Shown in pieces: positions 17,691-25,134 of a stretch of DNA of 64,000 bases; position 1 is the first letter of the stretch, and each line of letters begins with the position of its first letter. Source of the DNA: Streptomyces liliifuscus (GTDB lineage: Bacteria; Actinomycetota; Actinomycetes; Streptomycetales; Streptomycetaceae); assembly GCF_016598615.1 (NCBI RefSeq), contig NZ_CP066831.1:10788001-10852000 (forward strand), in the 5' to 3' direction. A model generated the notes under the pieces. It was given only the letters and a program-made list of their open reading frames with translations, ran no database searches and was not told where the DNA came from. Both the position numbers and the translations under genes were made by a program.

Positions 17691-18375
17691 ACTTCTCGTG
17701 CTGTCGGCGCACCATCTCGGTGATCCAGGTGGGCGCGAACGGAGAGGTGCAGCCCGAGGAAGTCGGGTAGTCCTTGAGCACCTCCAGGCGCTCACCGATG
17801 TCGATCGCACGGGTGCGGTGTTCGGGGTGCTCGATCCCGATCTGAGCCAGGCAGTGGTTCATCGCCCACTGCAGGCGCTCCGGGGCGTCCTTCATCTCCG
17901 CCTCGATGACGTCGAGCAGTTCGGCAAGGTCGAGTACCTCGGGCTTCTTCGCCACACGCTCGGTGGTCAGTGCCCAGCCGGCACTTGCGACCACTGGATC
18001 CGAATCGGCGAACCAGGTCAGACGCAGCTCTTCGGAGTGCGGGTTCTTCTTGACCACGTAGCTCACGAGCCAGTCGTGCACCTTGGGCGTGCGCGCCTCG
18101 CGCAACATGACGTCCAACTCGTCGCGCTCGAATGCCTTCGGTCGGCAGATCAGGATCGCCAGCAGTCTCGCCGCGGTATCACCCGTATCCCAGAGGCGGC
18201 GCGAGAGTTCCTGCTGCGTCTTGAGCCGTTTGGCGAGCGCACGCAGCTTGCTGAGGTTCACACCGTGATCGTCACCGTGCTTTTCGTTCACCTTGCGTGC
18301 TTTTGGGTCCTCGAGCGCGGCCAACTCGGCCATCACCTCGGCCACCGTCGTCTCGGTCAGCGCTGACTCGGCCAC
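17689..18375 (-). CDS. DNA alkylation repair protein (AlkD-like HEAT-repeat family)
   Basis: The 228-residue protein shows KHGDDHGVNLSKLRALAKRL and WDTGDTAARLLAILICRP, the all-helical ALK/HEAT repeats of AlkD-type glycosylases that remove bulky or cationic alkylated bases without base flipping. Aromatic and Asp residues in the central repeats (SDPVVASAGWALTTERVA) fit the family. A strong AGGAGG precedes the GTG start. It may protect against DNA-damaging metabolites. Confidence 0.82.
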   Translation of the reverse strand: MAESALTETTVAEVMAELAALEDPKARKVNEKHGDDHGVNLSKLRALAKRLKTQQELSRRLWDTGDTAARLLAILICRPKAFERDELDVMLREARTPKVHDWLVSYVVKKNPHSEELRLTWFADSDPVVASAGWALTTERVAKKPEVLDLAELLDVIEAEMKDAPERLQWAMNHCLAQIGIEHPEHRTRAIDIGERLEVLKDYPTSSGCTSPFAPTWITEMVRRQHEK

Positions 18376-18606
18376 CGCAGCCTCCTGTCCATCACGAGCG
18401 AGATTCAGCCTACGACGGAAGCCGGCCTACGGGCGTACACGCCCGTTCGGTGGCAGCTACTGATGCGAAGTCCCGCGTCTTCACTGGTGTCTCCGGCCGC
18501 TGTGCCCCGACGGCATGAGGAGCCGACTGTGCGACGAGCGGTGGATGCCGACGCCGAGCCTTGTTCGCACTCTGCGTCTGCCAGCCAGCCAGCCTGTGGG
18601 TGGCGG

Positions 18607-19569
18607 TCAGACACGTGCAGGCTGCACAGGGTGGTGGCTCCATCCCGGTGTCCAGATGCCGCTGTCGGGGCGGCCGGGACAGGCCGATGTGAGATGGCGA
18701 CGCAGGGCGGCCAGGGAGGGGTGAGGGTTGTCCGTACGCCAGACCAGTGAGTGAGGGTAGAGCGGGGTCGGGTCGTTGATGGGGATGCGACGCAGGTCGT
18801 GGCCGGCGGGCCAGACCAGCGGGGTCTGTTCGCTGACGAAGGTGCCCAGTGTCGTGGAATCGGCGATGGTGTCGAGCAGGGGCTCGATACCGAAGTCCGG
18901 GCCGACCGAGTCGATGATGATGCCGAAGGCGGCGGCGAGCTCGTCGTAGTAGGCGGCCCACTCGGTGCGGGGCATGTTCCCGGGCATCCAGATCCGGTGG
19001 CCGGCGAGCTGGGCGGGAGTGATCGCGGCGGCATGTGCGAACTCGTGCCCCGGTCCGGTGAACAGGTGCAGCGGTTCGTCGAAGACGGATGTGGCTTCCA
19101 CACCGCGCGGGAGCTGTCGGCCGGGCATGGTCACGGCACGGAAAGTCGCGTCGATGGTTCCGTCCCGGACGGCGGCGATGGCCGTGTCGGAGTCGAAGAG
19201 CGTCACGACTTCCAGCTCGGTCCCGGGGTGGGCCCGGTGGAAGCCACGGAGCAGACCGGCCAGGGAGAGCTGGCGCCCGATCACGTCGACGCGCAACGCC
19301 CGATGTCCTGCCCGGACGGAGTCGACGGCCCGCTCGACTGCTTGGAGGAGCATGCGGGCGTGGGGCAGGAACGCCTGCCCGTCGATGGTGAGCCGCGCTC
19401 CGCGTGCGTCCCGGATGAAGAGCTGGACGCTGAGTTCCTTCTCCAGCGCGGCAATGCGTTTGGACACCGCTTGCGGAGTGACCGAGAGATCGGTGGCAGC
19501 CTCCTGGAACTGTCCCGCATCCACAACGGCGACGAAGGTGCGCACGGCAGTGACGTCCATGCGACTCAT
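18607..19569 (-). CDS. LysR family transcriptional regulator
   Basis: The 320-residue protein has the LysR helix-turn-helix (MDVTAVRTFVAVVDAGQF, ATDLSVTPQAVSKRIAALE) and a type-2 periplasmic-binding effector domain. The C-terminus (GIWTPGWSHHPVQPARV) is longer than usual. It is divergent from the acetyltransferase gene; the interval holds a perfect inverted repeat and two copies of CCTGATCGTT, so it probably controls itself and that neighbour. Confidence 0.9.
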   Translation of the reverse strand: MSRMDVTAVRTFVAVVDAGQFQEAATDLSVTPQAVSKRIAALEKELSVQLFIRDARGARLTIDGQAFLPHARMLLQAVERAVDSVRAGHRALRVDVIGRQLSLAGLLRGFHRAHPGTELEVVTLFDSDTAIAAVRDGTIDATFRAVTMPGRQLPRGVEATSVFDEPLHLFTGPGHEFAHAAAITPAQLAGHRIWMPGNMPRTEWAAYYDELAAAFGIIIDSVGPDFGIEPLLDTIADSTTLGTFVSEQTPLVWPAGHDLRRIPINDPTPLYPHSLVWRTDNPHPSLAALRRHLTSACPGRPDSGIWTPGWSHHPVQPARV

Positions 19570-19651
19570 CCTAGGAAGACAACCGACCGTTGATTCTGCC
19601 TGTCCTGATCGTTGTTTGATTCCGGCGTGCCCTGATCGTTTTGATGGCTCC

Positions 19652-19670
19652 GATCAACCTGTGGTTGATC
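19652..19670. promoter_or_regulatory. Inverted repeat GATCAACC-TGT-GGTTGATC
   Basis: A perfect 8-3-8 inverted repeat lies between the divergent LysR and acetyltransferase genes, 67 bases before the latter. Two direct copies of CCTGATCGTT (about 19611 and 19631) lie just before it. It is a good candidate operator for the LysR protein, though the T-N11-A pattern is not strict. Confidence 0.5.
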
Positions 19671-19736
19671 AGTCGTTGTGTCCGGCGGGTGCCACTCAAC
19701 GGCTCCGATCCGAGCGCCCCATCGTGAGGAACCCTC

Positions 19737-20285
19737 ATGCATGATCAAGACCGTCTCTACGTCCGTACTCCCGAGTTCGCGCGGGTAGCCGAGCGCGTCG
19801 AGATCGTGACGACGCTCACGTCACGGCTCAACGTCCTGCCCTTCGACAACAAGGCAGCACGCGCGGCTCTGTTGTCCGAGATCGTCGGCAAGCCGGTCCC
19901 CAGCTCCGTCACCGTCTATCCACCCTTCTACACCGACCACGGGCTGGGCATCGACTTCGGTGAGCACGTCTTCGTCAATCAGGGCTGCACCTTCTTGGAC
20001 CAGGGCGGCATCCGTCTGGGCGACGGCGTCCTGATCGGCCCGAAGACCACCCTGATTTCCTCCGACCATCCCCTCCCGGCGTCCGAGCGAAGCGAGTTCA
20101 TCACGCGGGCGCCCATCACGATCGAAGCCAACGCGTGGCTCGGCGCGGCGGTCACGGTTCTCCCCGGTGTCACGATCGGACGCGGCGCCGTGGTCGGCGC
20201 TGGAGCCGTCGTCACGAAGGACGTTCCTCCCAACACCCTGGTGACCGGACCGGCGGCGTTCGAGCGCAAACGGTGGAACGACTGA
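19737..20285 (+). CDS. Left-handed beta-helix O-acetyltransferase (Maa/NodL-like)
   Basis: The 182-residue protein has an N-terminal Maa-type helical lead (VEIVTTLTSRLNVLPFDNKA) and then hexapeptide repeats (GVLIGPKTTLISSDHPL, WLGAAVTVLPGVTIGRGAVV, GAGAVVTKDVPPNTLVTG). This is the maltose/galactoside acetyltransferase family that moves acetyl from CoA to sugar hydroxyls; the active-site His is in SSDHPL. GTGAGGA precedes the ATG. It is divergent from a LysR gene. Confidence 0.88.
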   Translation: MHDQDRLYVRTPEFARVAERVEIVTTLTSRLNVLPFDNKAARAALLSEIVGKPVPSSVTVYPPFYTDHGLGIDFGEHVFVNQGCTFLDQGGIRLGDGVLIGPKTTLISSDHPLPASERSEFITRAPITIEANAWLGAAVTVLPGVTIGRGAVVGAGAVVTKDVPPNTLVTGPAAFERKRWND

Positions 20286-20289
20286 ACCT

Positions 20290-20318
20290 GGAGGTCAGCC
20301 GCAGCCATGCTGACCTCC
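20290..20318 (+). terminator. Hairpin terminator after the acetyltransferase gene
   Basis: A perfect 10-base stem (GGAGGTCAGC / GCTGACCTCC) with a 9-base loop begins 5 bases after the acetyltransferase stop. No U-run follows, which is common in Streptomyces. It may also end transcription from the other strand. Confidence 0.65.
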
Positions 20319-20504
20319 TGAGCGTCCCACGAGCCTGTGATCTCCTCGGGTGGAGTGCCAGTTGGTCGCAGGAGCGTGATGGTTGGTCCGTATCCCCGAG
20401 CTGCCAAGAGGCCCTGCTCTCCTGCGCCGATCCCCGCGCGATCACCCGTTCACGAACCTCGTTCGACCAGGCCGACCTCGCGCGGGGTCCGGTGCCCCAA
20501 CCGA

Positions 20505-20987
20505 TCAGGTGAGCCAGCTGCCCGCCGCACATCCGGAGGCGGTGACCCAACGGTGCGATCCGATGCGGTCGTTCACGACCTGCCCCGGCCGGTTGTAGAA
20601 GTAGTTGTCCGTGAGGTTGTCGGCCCACAACTCTCCCGGAGCGAGGCAGACGTAGCCGTTCTGGTACTGGTAGTCCTTGTCGTAGTAGAAGGCGACGACG
20701 TCCTTGCCCCCGATGAACCCGCTGTTCATCACAGAGGAAGCCTCTTTGTAGGCGATGCTCTGGAACGCGCCGCTGTCATCGCCCCAGAATCGATCGTCTC
20801 CCGGTGTCACGCCGAGGAGGTTCCCGTCGCAGCCGTAGTCCGTCCAAGCCCTCACGTTGCCGTCACGGCCCGGCCATTCCTGCTGACAGCGGTACTCCTG
20901 TGTTGCCGCCGCGGCAGAGGTGGTCGGTGCCGCAAGTCCGAGGGCGGTCAGGGCGATGACGATGAAGGCTGTACCTGGTCCGCGCAT
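20505..20987 (-). CDS. Secreted small protein, peptidase inhibitor I36/crystallin-like
   Basis: The 160-residue product has a signal peptide (MRGPGTAFIVIALTALGLAA, cleavage near SAAAA) and a compact mature domain rich in Tyr, Asp and Gly, with a C-terminal part (CLAPGELWADNLTDNYF ... NDRIGSHRWV) that recalls the beta-gamma-crystallin-like I36 protease inhibitors of Streptomyces. Cysteines are present in both halves. The start at 20987 follows AAGGAG. It lies 73 bases behind the lipoprotein gene and may be co-transcribed. Confidence 0.55.
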   Translation of the reverse strand: MRGPGTAFIVIALTALGLAAPTTSAAAATQEYRCQQEWPGRDGNVRAWTDYGCDGNLLGVTPGDDRFWGDDSGAFQSIAYKEASSVMNSGFIGGKDVVAFYYDKDYQYQNGYVCLAPGELWADNLTDNYFYNRPGQVVNDRIGSHRWVTASGCAAGSWLT

Positions 20988-21060
20988 GGCGTACTCCTTG
21001 GTGTCCGCCTCTGGGATGAGGCATGCGATTCCACGGATGAGCCGTGGAGATGATGGGCAG

Positions 21061-21966
21061 TCAGGCCCGTGGGCCGACGATCTTCTTGGCGCGGCCGAGC
21101 GCCTGGTGCTGCAACCGGGTGTACGTGTCGAGGGCTTCGCCGTAGCGGTCGCGCAACTGGGCGACGTAGTGGCGTTCGCGCTCCTCACCGATGGGGCGAA
21201 GGTCGGTGTCCCGTGCGCAGTTGGCGTCGGCCACAGCGAGCTTCCGCTCGGCCTCGAAGGCTTTGGCCTCAGACGTCCGGTGAGCCTGCGCGACCACTGA
21301 CTGGCGGGACGCACCCGGGTCCTTGTAGTCGTACCCGGCCCGTTTCATGCACTGCGACCAGGCGCTCTGCGCCGCCGAGAAGCGCTGGTCGGCCAGCACC
21401 TTGGGAACGTAGAGCGATCGGAGATGTCCGGCGGCCTTCTCCGCACGGAACCAAGCCCGGGGATCCCCGTAGAGCTTCTTCTCGGCTTCGGCCACGCAGC
21501 CGCCGATCCGCTTGCGCAAGGTGCCGCCGCCGGGGATCTCGACGGCGATCACCGGCGCGTGGATCCCCTCGTCCAGGGCCTCGTCATAGGCCTGGCGCCG
21601 CTGCTCGGACAGGCTCTTGCGGTAGGCGAGGTTGGGGTTGGAAGCCCGCGCGGCCGTGTCCTTGGCGTCGATGCGGCTGCCGTATCCGTGCTTGTGGGCC
21701 CAGCCGACATCGTCCAACACATAGCCGAGCGTGCGGCTTTCCTCCAGGCTGAGCCGCTCGGCCTCCCAGAACCTGAAACCCTGTCGCCTCATGCACGTGC
21801 CGATCAACTGTTGCTGTGCGTCCGAGATCCGCAACTGCTCGGCATCGGTCAGTTGCCGGGCTCCTCCGGCCGACGGAGACGTCGCGCTCTGCGGAGTGTC
21901 CTGGGCACTGCCACAGCCGGTGATGACGGCCGACACAAGGAGCAGGCTGATCACGGCCTTGCGCAT
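21061..21966 (-). CDS. Lipoprotein of unknown function
   Basis: The 301-residue protein begins MRKAVISLLLVSAVITGCGS, a lipoprotein signal with lipid-modifiable Cys18, followed by a Ser/Gln-rich linker. The body is helical and charged with four spaced cysteines (TCMRRQGF, GGCVAEAEK, QCMKRAGYDY, NCARDT), a pattern suggesting two disulfides outside the membrane. The repeated C-M-x-x-x-G motif suggests an internal duplication. No known enzyme fold was recognised. GAGAGGA precedes the ATG. Confidence 0.7.
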   Translation of the reverse strand: MRKAVISLLLVSAVITGCGSAQDTPQSATSPSAGGARQLTDAEQLRISDAQQQLIGTCMRRQGFRFWEAERLSLEESRTLGYVLDDVGWAHKHGYGSRIDAKDTAARASNPNLAYRKSLSEQRRQAYDEALDEGIHAPVIAVEIPGGGTLRKRIGGCVAEAEKKLYGDPRAWFRAEKAAGHLRSLYVPKVLADQRFSAAQSAWSQCMKRAGYDYKDPGASRQSVVAQAHRTSEAKAFEAERKLAVADANCARDTDLRPIGEERERHYVAQLRDRYGEALDTYTRLQHQALGRAKKIVGPRA

Positions 21967-22130
21967 GACGTCCTCTCGCGTTGGGTGTGAACGGGACTGC
22001 TGTACGGGCCACGGCCGCTACCGGCCGCCCTCGAAGGGATGCGAAGCGCGCTCGGCGAGGACGAGGACGACGACGAGGAGGAGAGAGTGTGGGCTGGCGT
22101 CCGGTACGTAGCTGGACTCGTCGCAGGGCC

Positions 22131-22235
22131 CTAGCCCCCGTACACATCGGTGATGGCGTCGCCGTAGTCGGCGTGCTGGTACCAGCTCAAGGCGGTCACG
22201 CGCAGCGTGGCGGCCGTACGGGTGCACAGCGACAT
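22131..22235 (-). CDS. Candidate 34-residue small ORF with strong ribosome-binding site
   Basis: A short frame (MSLCTRTAATLRVTALSWYQ, ending HADYGDAITDVYGG) starts at an ATG preceded by AAGGAG at ideal spacing. It lies 164 bases upstream of the lipoprotein gene on the same strand. The basic first half and acidic, aromatic second half look like a leader/core layout, but there is no modification enzyme nearby, so it could also be a leader peptide or a chance frame. Confidence 0.35.
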   Translation of the reverse strand: MSLCTRTAATLRVTALSWYQHADYGDAITDVYGG

Positions 22236-22479
22236 GGCGCTCCTTGCGGCTGGACTGACAGGGGGTGTGCCTGCGCCTCGCAAGGCTAGAAGGGGGCTGA
22301 CCGCAGCGGTCCTGACAGATGTCAGGTGTCGGCCTCAGAAGCCATCCGCTTCCTGAACGTGATCGCTCGGTTCGGGCGGGCTGGGCGTGAACTCCGGTCG
22401 TCGACGGGCGAGATGGGTGTGGTTCGTCCGTTCACTCCGGCCGACCGCCCAACCGTCCCGCCCCTGAAGCCACGCAGGC

Positions 22480-22590
22480 GTCGGCAGCAACGGTCGGACG
22501 ACCTGCCACTGCGCCTCCGTCAGGTCGGAGCGGCAACACCGGTCGCGCTCCCGACCGTTCGCCGCGTTGCCGAACCCGCGCACAGGGTGG
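22480..22590 (-). pseudogene. IS5-type transposase N-terminal fragment
   Basis: The minus strand reads RCCRSDLTEAQWQVVRPLLP and TPAWLQGRDG, the start of Streptomyces IS5-group transposases (SDLTDAQWxxLEPLLP). After that the phase loses similarity. The rest of the 22236-22603 gap shows no gene. Confidence 0.6.
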
Positions 22591-22603
22591 AGACAGCGAT
22601 GGG

Positions 22604-23476
22604 TCAGGCCGCGGCGCCCTTCGGGTAGTGGCGGCGCAGGTTGGCGGCAAGGATGCGGTCGAGCGTGCGGTCGGAGAGCATCCGCACCAAGCGGGTGACC
22701 AGGGCGGCATCCCTGCCGACGGTGTAGCGGGTGCGCGGCCTGCGGGTGGTCACGGTCTTCGCGATGACCCGGGTGGCGGCGTCAGCGGTGAGGCCCGACG
22801 CGGTGCCCAAGGCCATGAACGTGTTGTTCGCCTGGACCAGGCGGCCGTAGCGCTCGTCATGCTCCGGCGTCATTCGGGCGGCCAGGTCGTTCGCCGTCGC
22901 GATCCCGCGGGCGGCCATCTCCGTACGAACGCCGCCGGGCTCGACCACGACCACCTGTACGCCCAATGGCGCGACCTCCCGGCGGAGTGAGTCGCTGACC
23001 GCCTCCAGGGCGAACTTCGCACCGGCGTACGCGCCGTAGGTGGCCATGGCGACCTTGCCGCCGACCGAGCTGATGTTGATCACACGGCCCTTGCCGCGCA
23101 GCAGCGCGGGCAGGAGCGCCTGAGTGACGGCGACATGGCCGAACAGGTTGACCTCGAACACCCGCCGCCACTGATCCATAGGCAGGGCTTCGACCGGGGC
23201 GTTCACCTGAACGCCGGCGTTGTTGACGAGTGCGTGCAGCGCGCGCGGGTCCTCGGCGACCCGCGTGGCGAGTGCCGCCACCTGATCGGACCGGGTGATG
23301 TCGAGGATGACCGGCTCGATGCCGGTCGATCGGATGGCGTCGGCGTCATGGTCGCGTCGCACGCCGGCCAGGACGTGGAATCCCTGGCGAGCCAGTTCGC
23401 GGGCGACTGACGCGCCCATGCCCGTGGAGGCTCCGGTAATGACGACCAGCTTCTGAGTTTCAGATGACGTTGTCAC
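22604..23476 (-). CDS. SDR family oxidoreductase
   Basis: From the GTG at 23476 the protein has 290 residues with the classical short-chain dehydrogenase order: TGASTGMGASVAREL (NADP glycine motif), NNAGV near residue 90, and the catalytic YGAYAGAKFA. The long C-terminal tail (after residue 190, including TRRPRTRYTVGRDA) is typical of the subgroup resembling retinol-type SDRs. It is divergent from a TetR gene, and a TGAC-N3-GTCA palindrome touches its start codon, so TetR repression is likely. Confidence 0.88.
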   Translation of the reverse strand: MTTSSETQKLVVITGASTGMGASVARELARQGFHVLAGVRRDHDADAIRSTGIEPVILDITRSDQVAALATRVAEDPRALHALVNNAGVQVNAPVEALPMDQWRRVFEVNLFGHVAVTQALLPALLRGKGRVINISSVGGKVAMATYGAYAGAKFALEAVSDSLRREVAPLGVQVVVVEPGGVRTEMAARGIATANDLAARMTPEHDERYGRLVQANNTFMALGTASGLTADAATRVIAKTVTTRRPRTRYTVGRDAALVTRLVRMLSDRTLDRILAANLRRHYPKGAAA

Positions 23477-23510
23477 CTTAGTGACGCTATCAGTACGGAT
23501 GACACTGTCA
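23465..23510. promoter_or_regulatory. Paired TGAC-N3-GTCA palindromes in a divergent promoter
   Basis: Two palindromes of the same form, TGACgttGTCA at 23465-23475 and TGACactGTCA at 23500-23510, lie 35 bases apart, one at each start codon of the divergent SDR and TetR genes. A further repeat GTCAC-N4-GTGAC (23472-23485) overlaps the first. They are good candidates for TetR binding. Confidence 0.6.
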
Positions 23511-23518
23511 ACTGTAGG

Positions 23519-24235
23519 ATGGAGTCCATGGTCACTCGTGCGGAGTCCGCCGCCCTCACTCGCCGCGCTCTTCTCGACGCGGCTGCCGAGCTCCTCGATC
23601 TCGGCGGCCCCGGAGCCGTCACCCTGCGCGAGGTGGGCGCACGGGCAGGCGTGAGCCGGGGAGCGCCGTACCGGCATTTCACGGGCAAGGACAGCCTGCT
23701 GACCGCCGTGGCGACCGAGAGCTGGGAACGGATCGCCGACCAGGTGCACGCCCTGCGGACCGATCCGGCCCTGCCGGCCTCCGACAAGCTGCGCGGCGCT
23801 GTCCGCACCCTCCTCGGCGTCGGCCGGGATCAGCCGCACCTGTACCAGATGTTGTTGAGGCGACCCGGACACCGTCCTGAAGAACTTGGTGAAGGACTCG
23901 ATCGCGTACGACGTCAGTTGTGCGGACCCGCCGGCGACCCGGCCGCGGACCGAATGCGTGCGGCCGGACGCTTCCAGGACGAGTTCCTGGCCGTCGTCGC
24001 CGGCCTCGTCGGGGAGCGGAACGCACGGCACTACGGTGCCCTGCTGCTCACCAGCGCCCACGGCATCGCTGACATGGAGCTCAGCGGCCACTTGGACACG
24101 GGCGGGTTGGGCACCACCGCCGACGAACTCATCGACACCCTCGTCCGAATGGTCGCCGACGTCGGCGAAACGACACAGCGAAGCCCAGACCCCGTCGACG
24201 CGAACCCGACGGGCGGCATCGGAGGACCTCGGTAG
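23519..24235 (+). CDS. TetR/AcrR family transcriptional regulator
   Basis: The 238-residue protein has the TetR helix-turn-helix LREVGARAGVSRGAPYRHF (about residues 39-57) and a WHG-type C-terminal domain (DEFLAVVAGLVG, LLLTSAHGIADMELSGHL). A stretch of about 22 residues (RRPGHRPEELGEGLDRVRR) in the middle looks foreign to the family and may be an in-frame insertion. ATG at 23528, with GGAG before it, is an alternative start. It probably represses itself and the divergent SDR gene. Confidence 0.85.
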   Translation: MESMVTRAESAALTRRALLDAAAELLDLGGPGAVTLREVGARAGVSRGAPYRHFTGKDSLLTAVATESWERIADQVHALRTDPALPASDKLRGAVRTLLGVGRDQPHLYQMLLRRPGHRPEELGEGLDRVRRQLCGPAGDPAADRMRAAGRFQDEFLAVVAGLVGERNARHYGALLLTSAHGIADMELSGHLDTGGLGTTADELIDTLVRMVADVGETTQRSPDPVDANPTGGIGGPR

Positions 24236-24236
24236 T

Positions 24237-24497
24237 GGCAACGCCGGCCTGCGGTTCTTGGCGGGGATGCACCGCGAGCCTTGGGCCGAAGTCGTCGATC
24301 ACCCGGTCCGCGGCTGACTTCGACATCCCGAACAGCGGGGCCAGGTGCCGCATCGTCAAGTTCGTCCGCCAGTACATGGCGACCAGCAGCACTCGGTCCT
24401 CCGGCCACACCTTCCACGGTCGGCGCCGGCCCGGGGAGTTGGCACCCTCACGACGTCGTGATTGCCAACGTGCCGAAGGCGCTCGGGTCAAGCCCAA
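24237..24497 (-). pseudogene. IS5-type transposase N-terminal fragment
   Basis: The minus-strand frame reads RPWKVWPEDRVLLVAMYWRT then NLTMRHLAPLFGMSKSAADR, a helix-turn-helix start seen in Streptomyces IS5-like transposases, and then turns to unrelated sequence. The catalytic domain is gone. Confidence 0.65.
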
Positions 24498-24599
24498 ATG
24501 CTCAGCGACGCGGGATTCGGATTAGGGCTGCCCCGCAAGGGAATTCACCTCGCCCCGAAATCCAGCTGCTGGCTTCGGCACGGACACTACGATCGAGAA

Positions 24600-24899
24600 G
24601 TGACGATCAAGTACGAGTGGCGGGGCGACTTCGGCAACGTCGCCCTCAACGCACTACACGCTGACGGCTTCGTGAACGTTGCCTGGGACGGTGGCGTCCA
24701 TGCCTTCATCCTGGACACAGTGGTCGCGCAGCATCATCGGGGGAGAGGTATCGGAGCCGCGCTGGTCGCAACCGCGGCCCACGAAGCGCGTGTTGCGAAG
24801 TGCGAATGGCTCCATGTCGACTTCGAGGAGCACCTGCGTACGTTCTACTTCGATGCCTGCGGTTTCCAGGAGACGACAGCCGGTCTGATTGCTCTGTAA
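24600..24899 (+). CDS. GNAT family N-acetyltransferase, short
   Basis: From the GTG at 24600 the protein has 99 residues with the acetyl-CoA loop QHHRGRGIGAALV near residue 45 and the last GNAT strands HVDFEEHLRTFYFDACGF. It lacks most of the usual N-terminal helices, so it is among the smallest GNAT proteins, but the core is intact. Nothing upstream looks like a lost N-terminus. The target is unknown. Confidence 0.75.
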   Translation: MTIKYEWRGDFGNVALNALHADGFVNVAWDGGVHAFILDTVVAQHHRGRGIGAALVATAAHEARVAKCEWLHVDFEEHLRTFYFDACGFQETTAGLIAL

Positions 24900-25134
24900 C
24901 GCCAAGGGCCACGGCGCCGAGGCTGGTTGAATGGCGTTCTGGCTGGGCCGCACCCTTCAAACTCCCCAGCTTGAGGTGACTGCGGCTTCCGTTGAGGTTT
25001 CCATGCTTCGCATGCCTGAGATGCGACCAAGGTCTGCGCGTGGAGCAGCGGTGTTCCCCCACACGCTGGCGCTCGGGGGCGTGCACATATTCCAGGGCGC
25101 TCGTCGTGCCACGCGTTTCACGTTGAGAGGTGCG

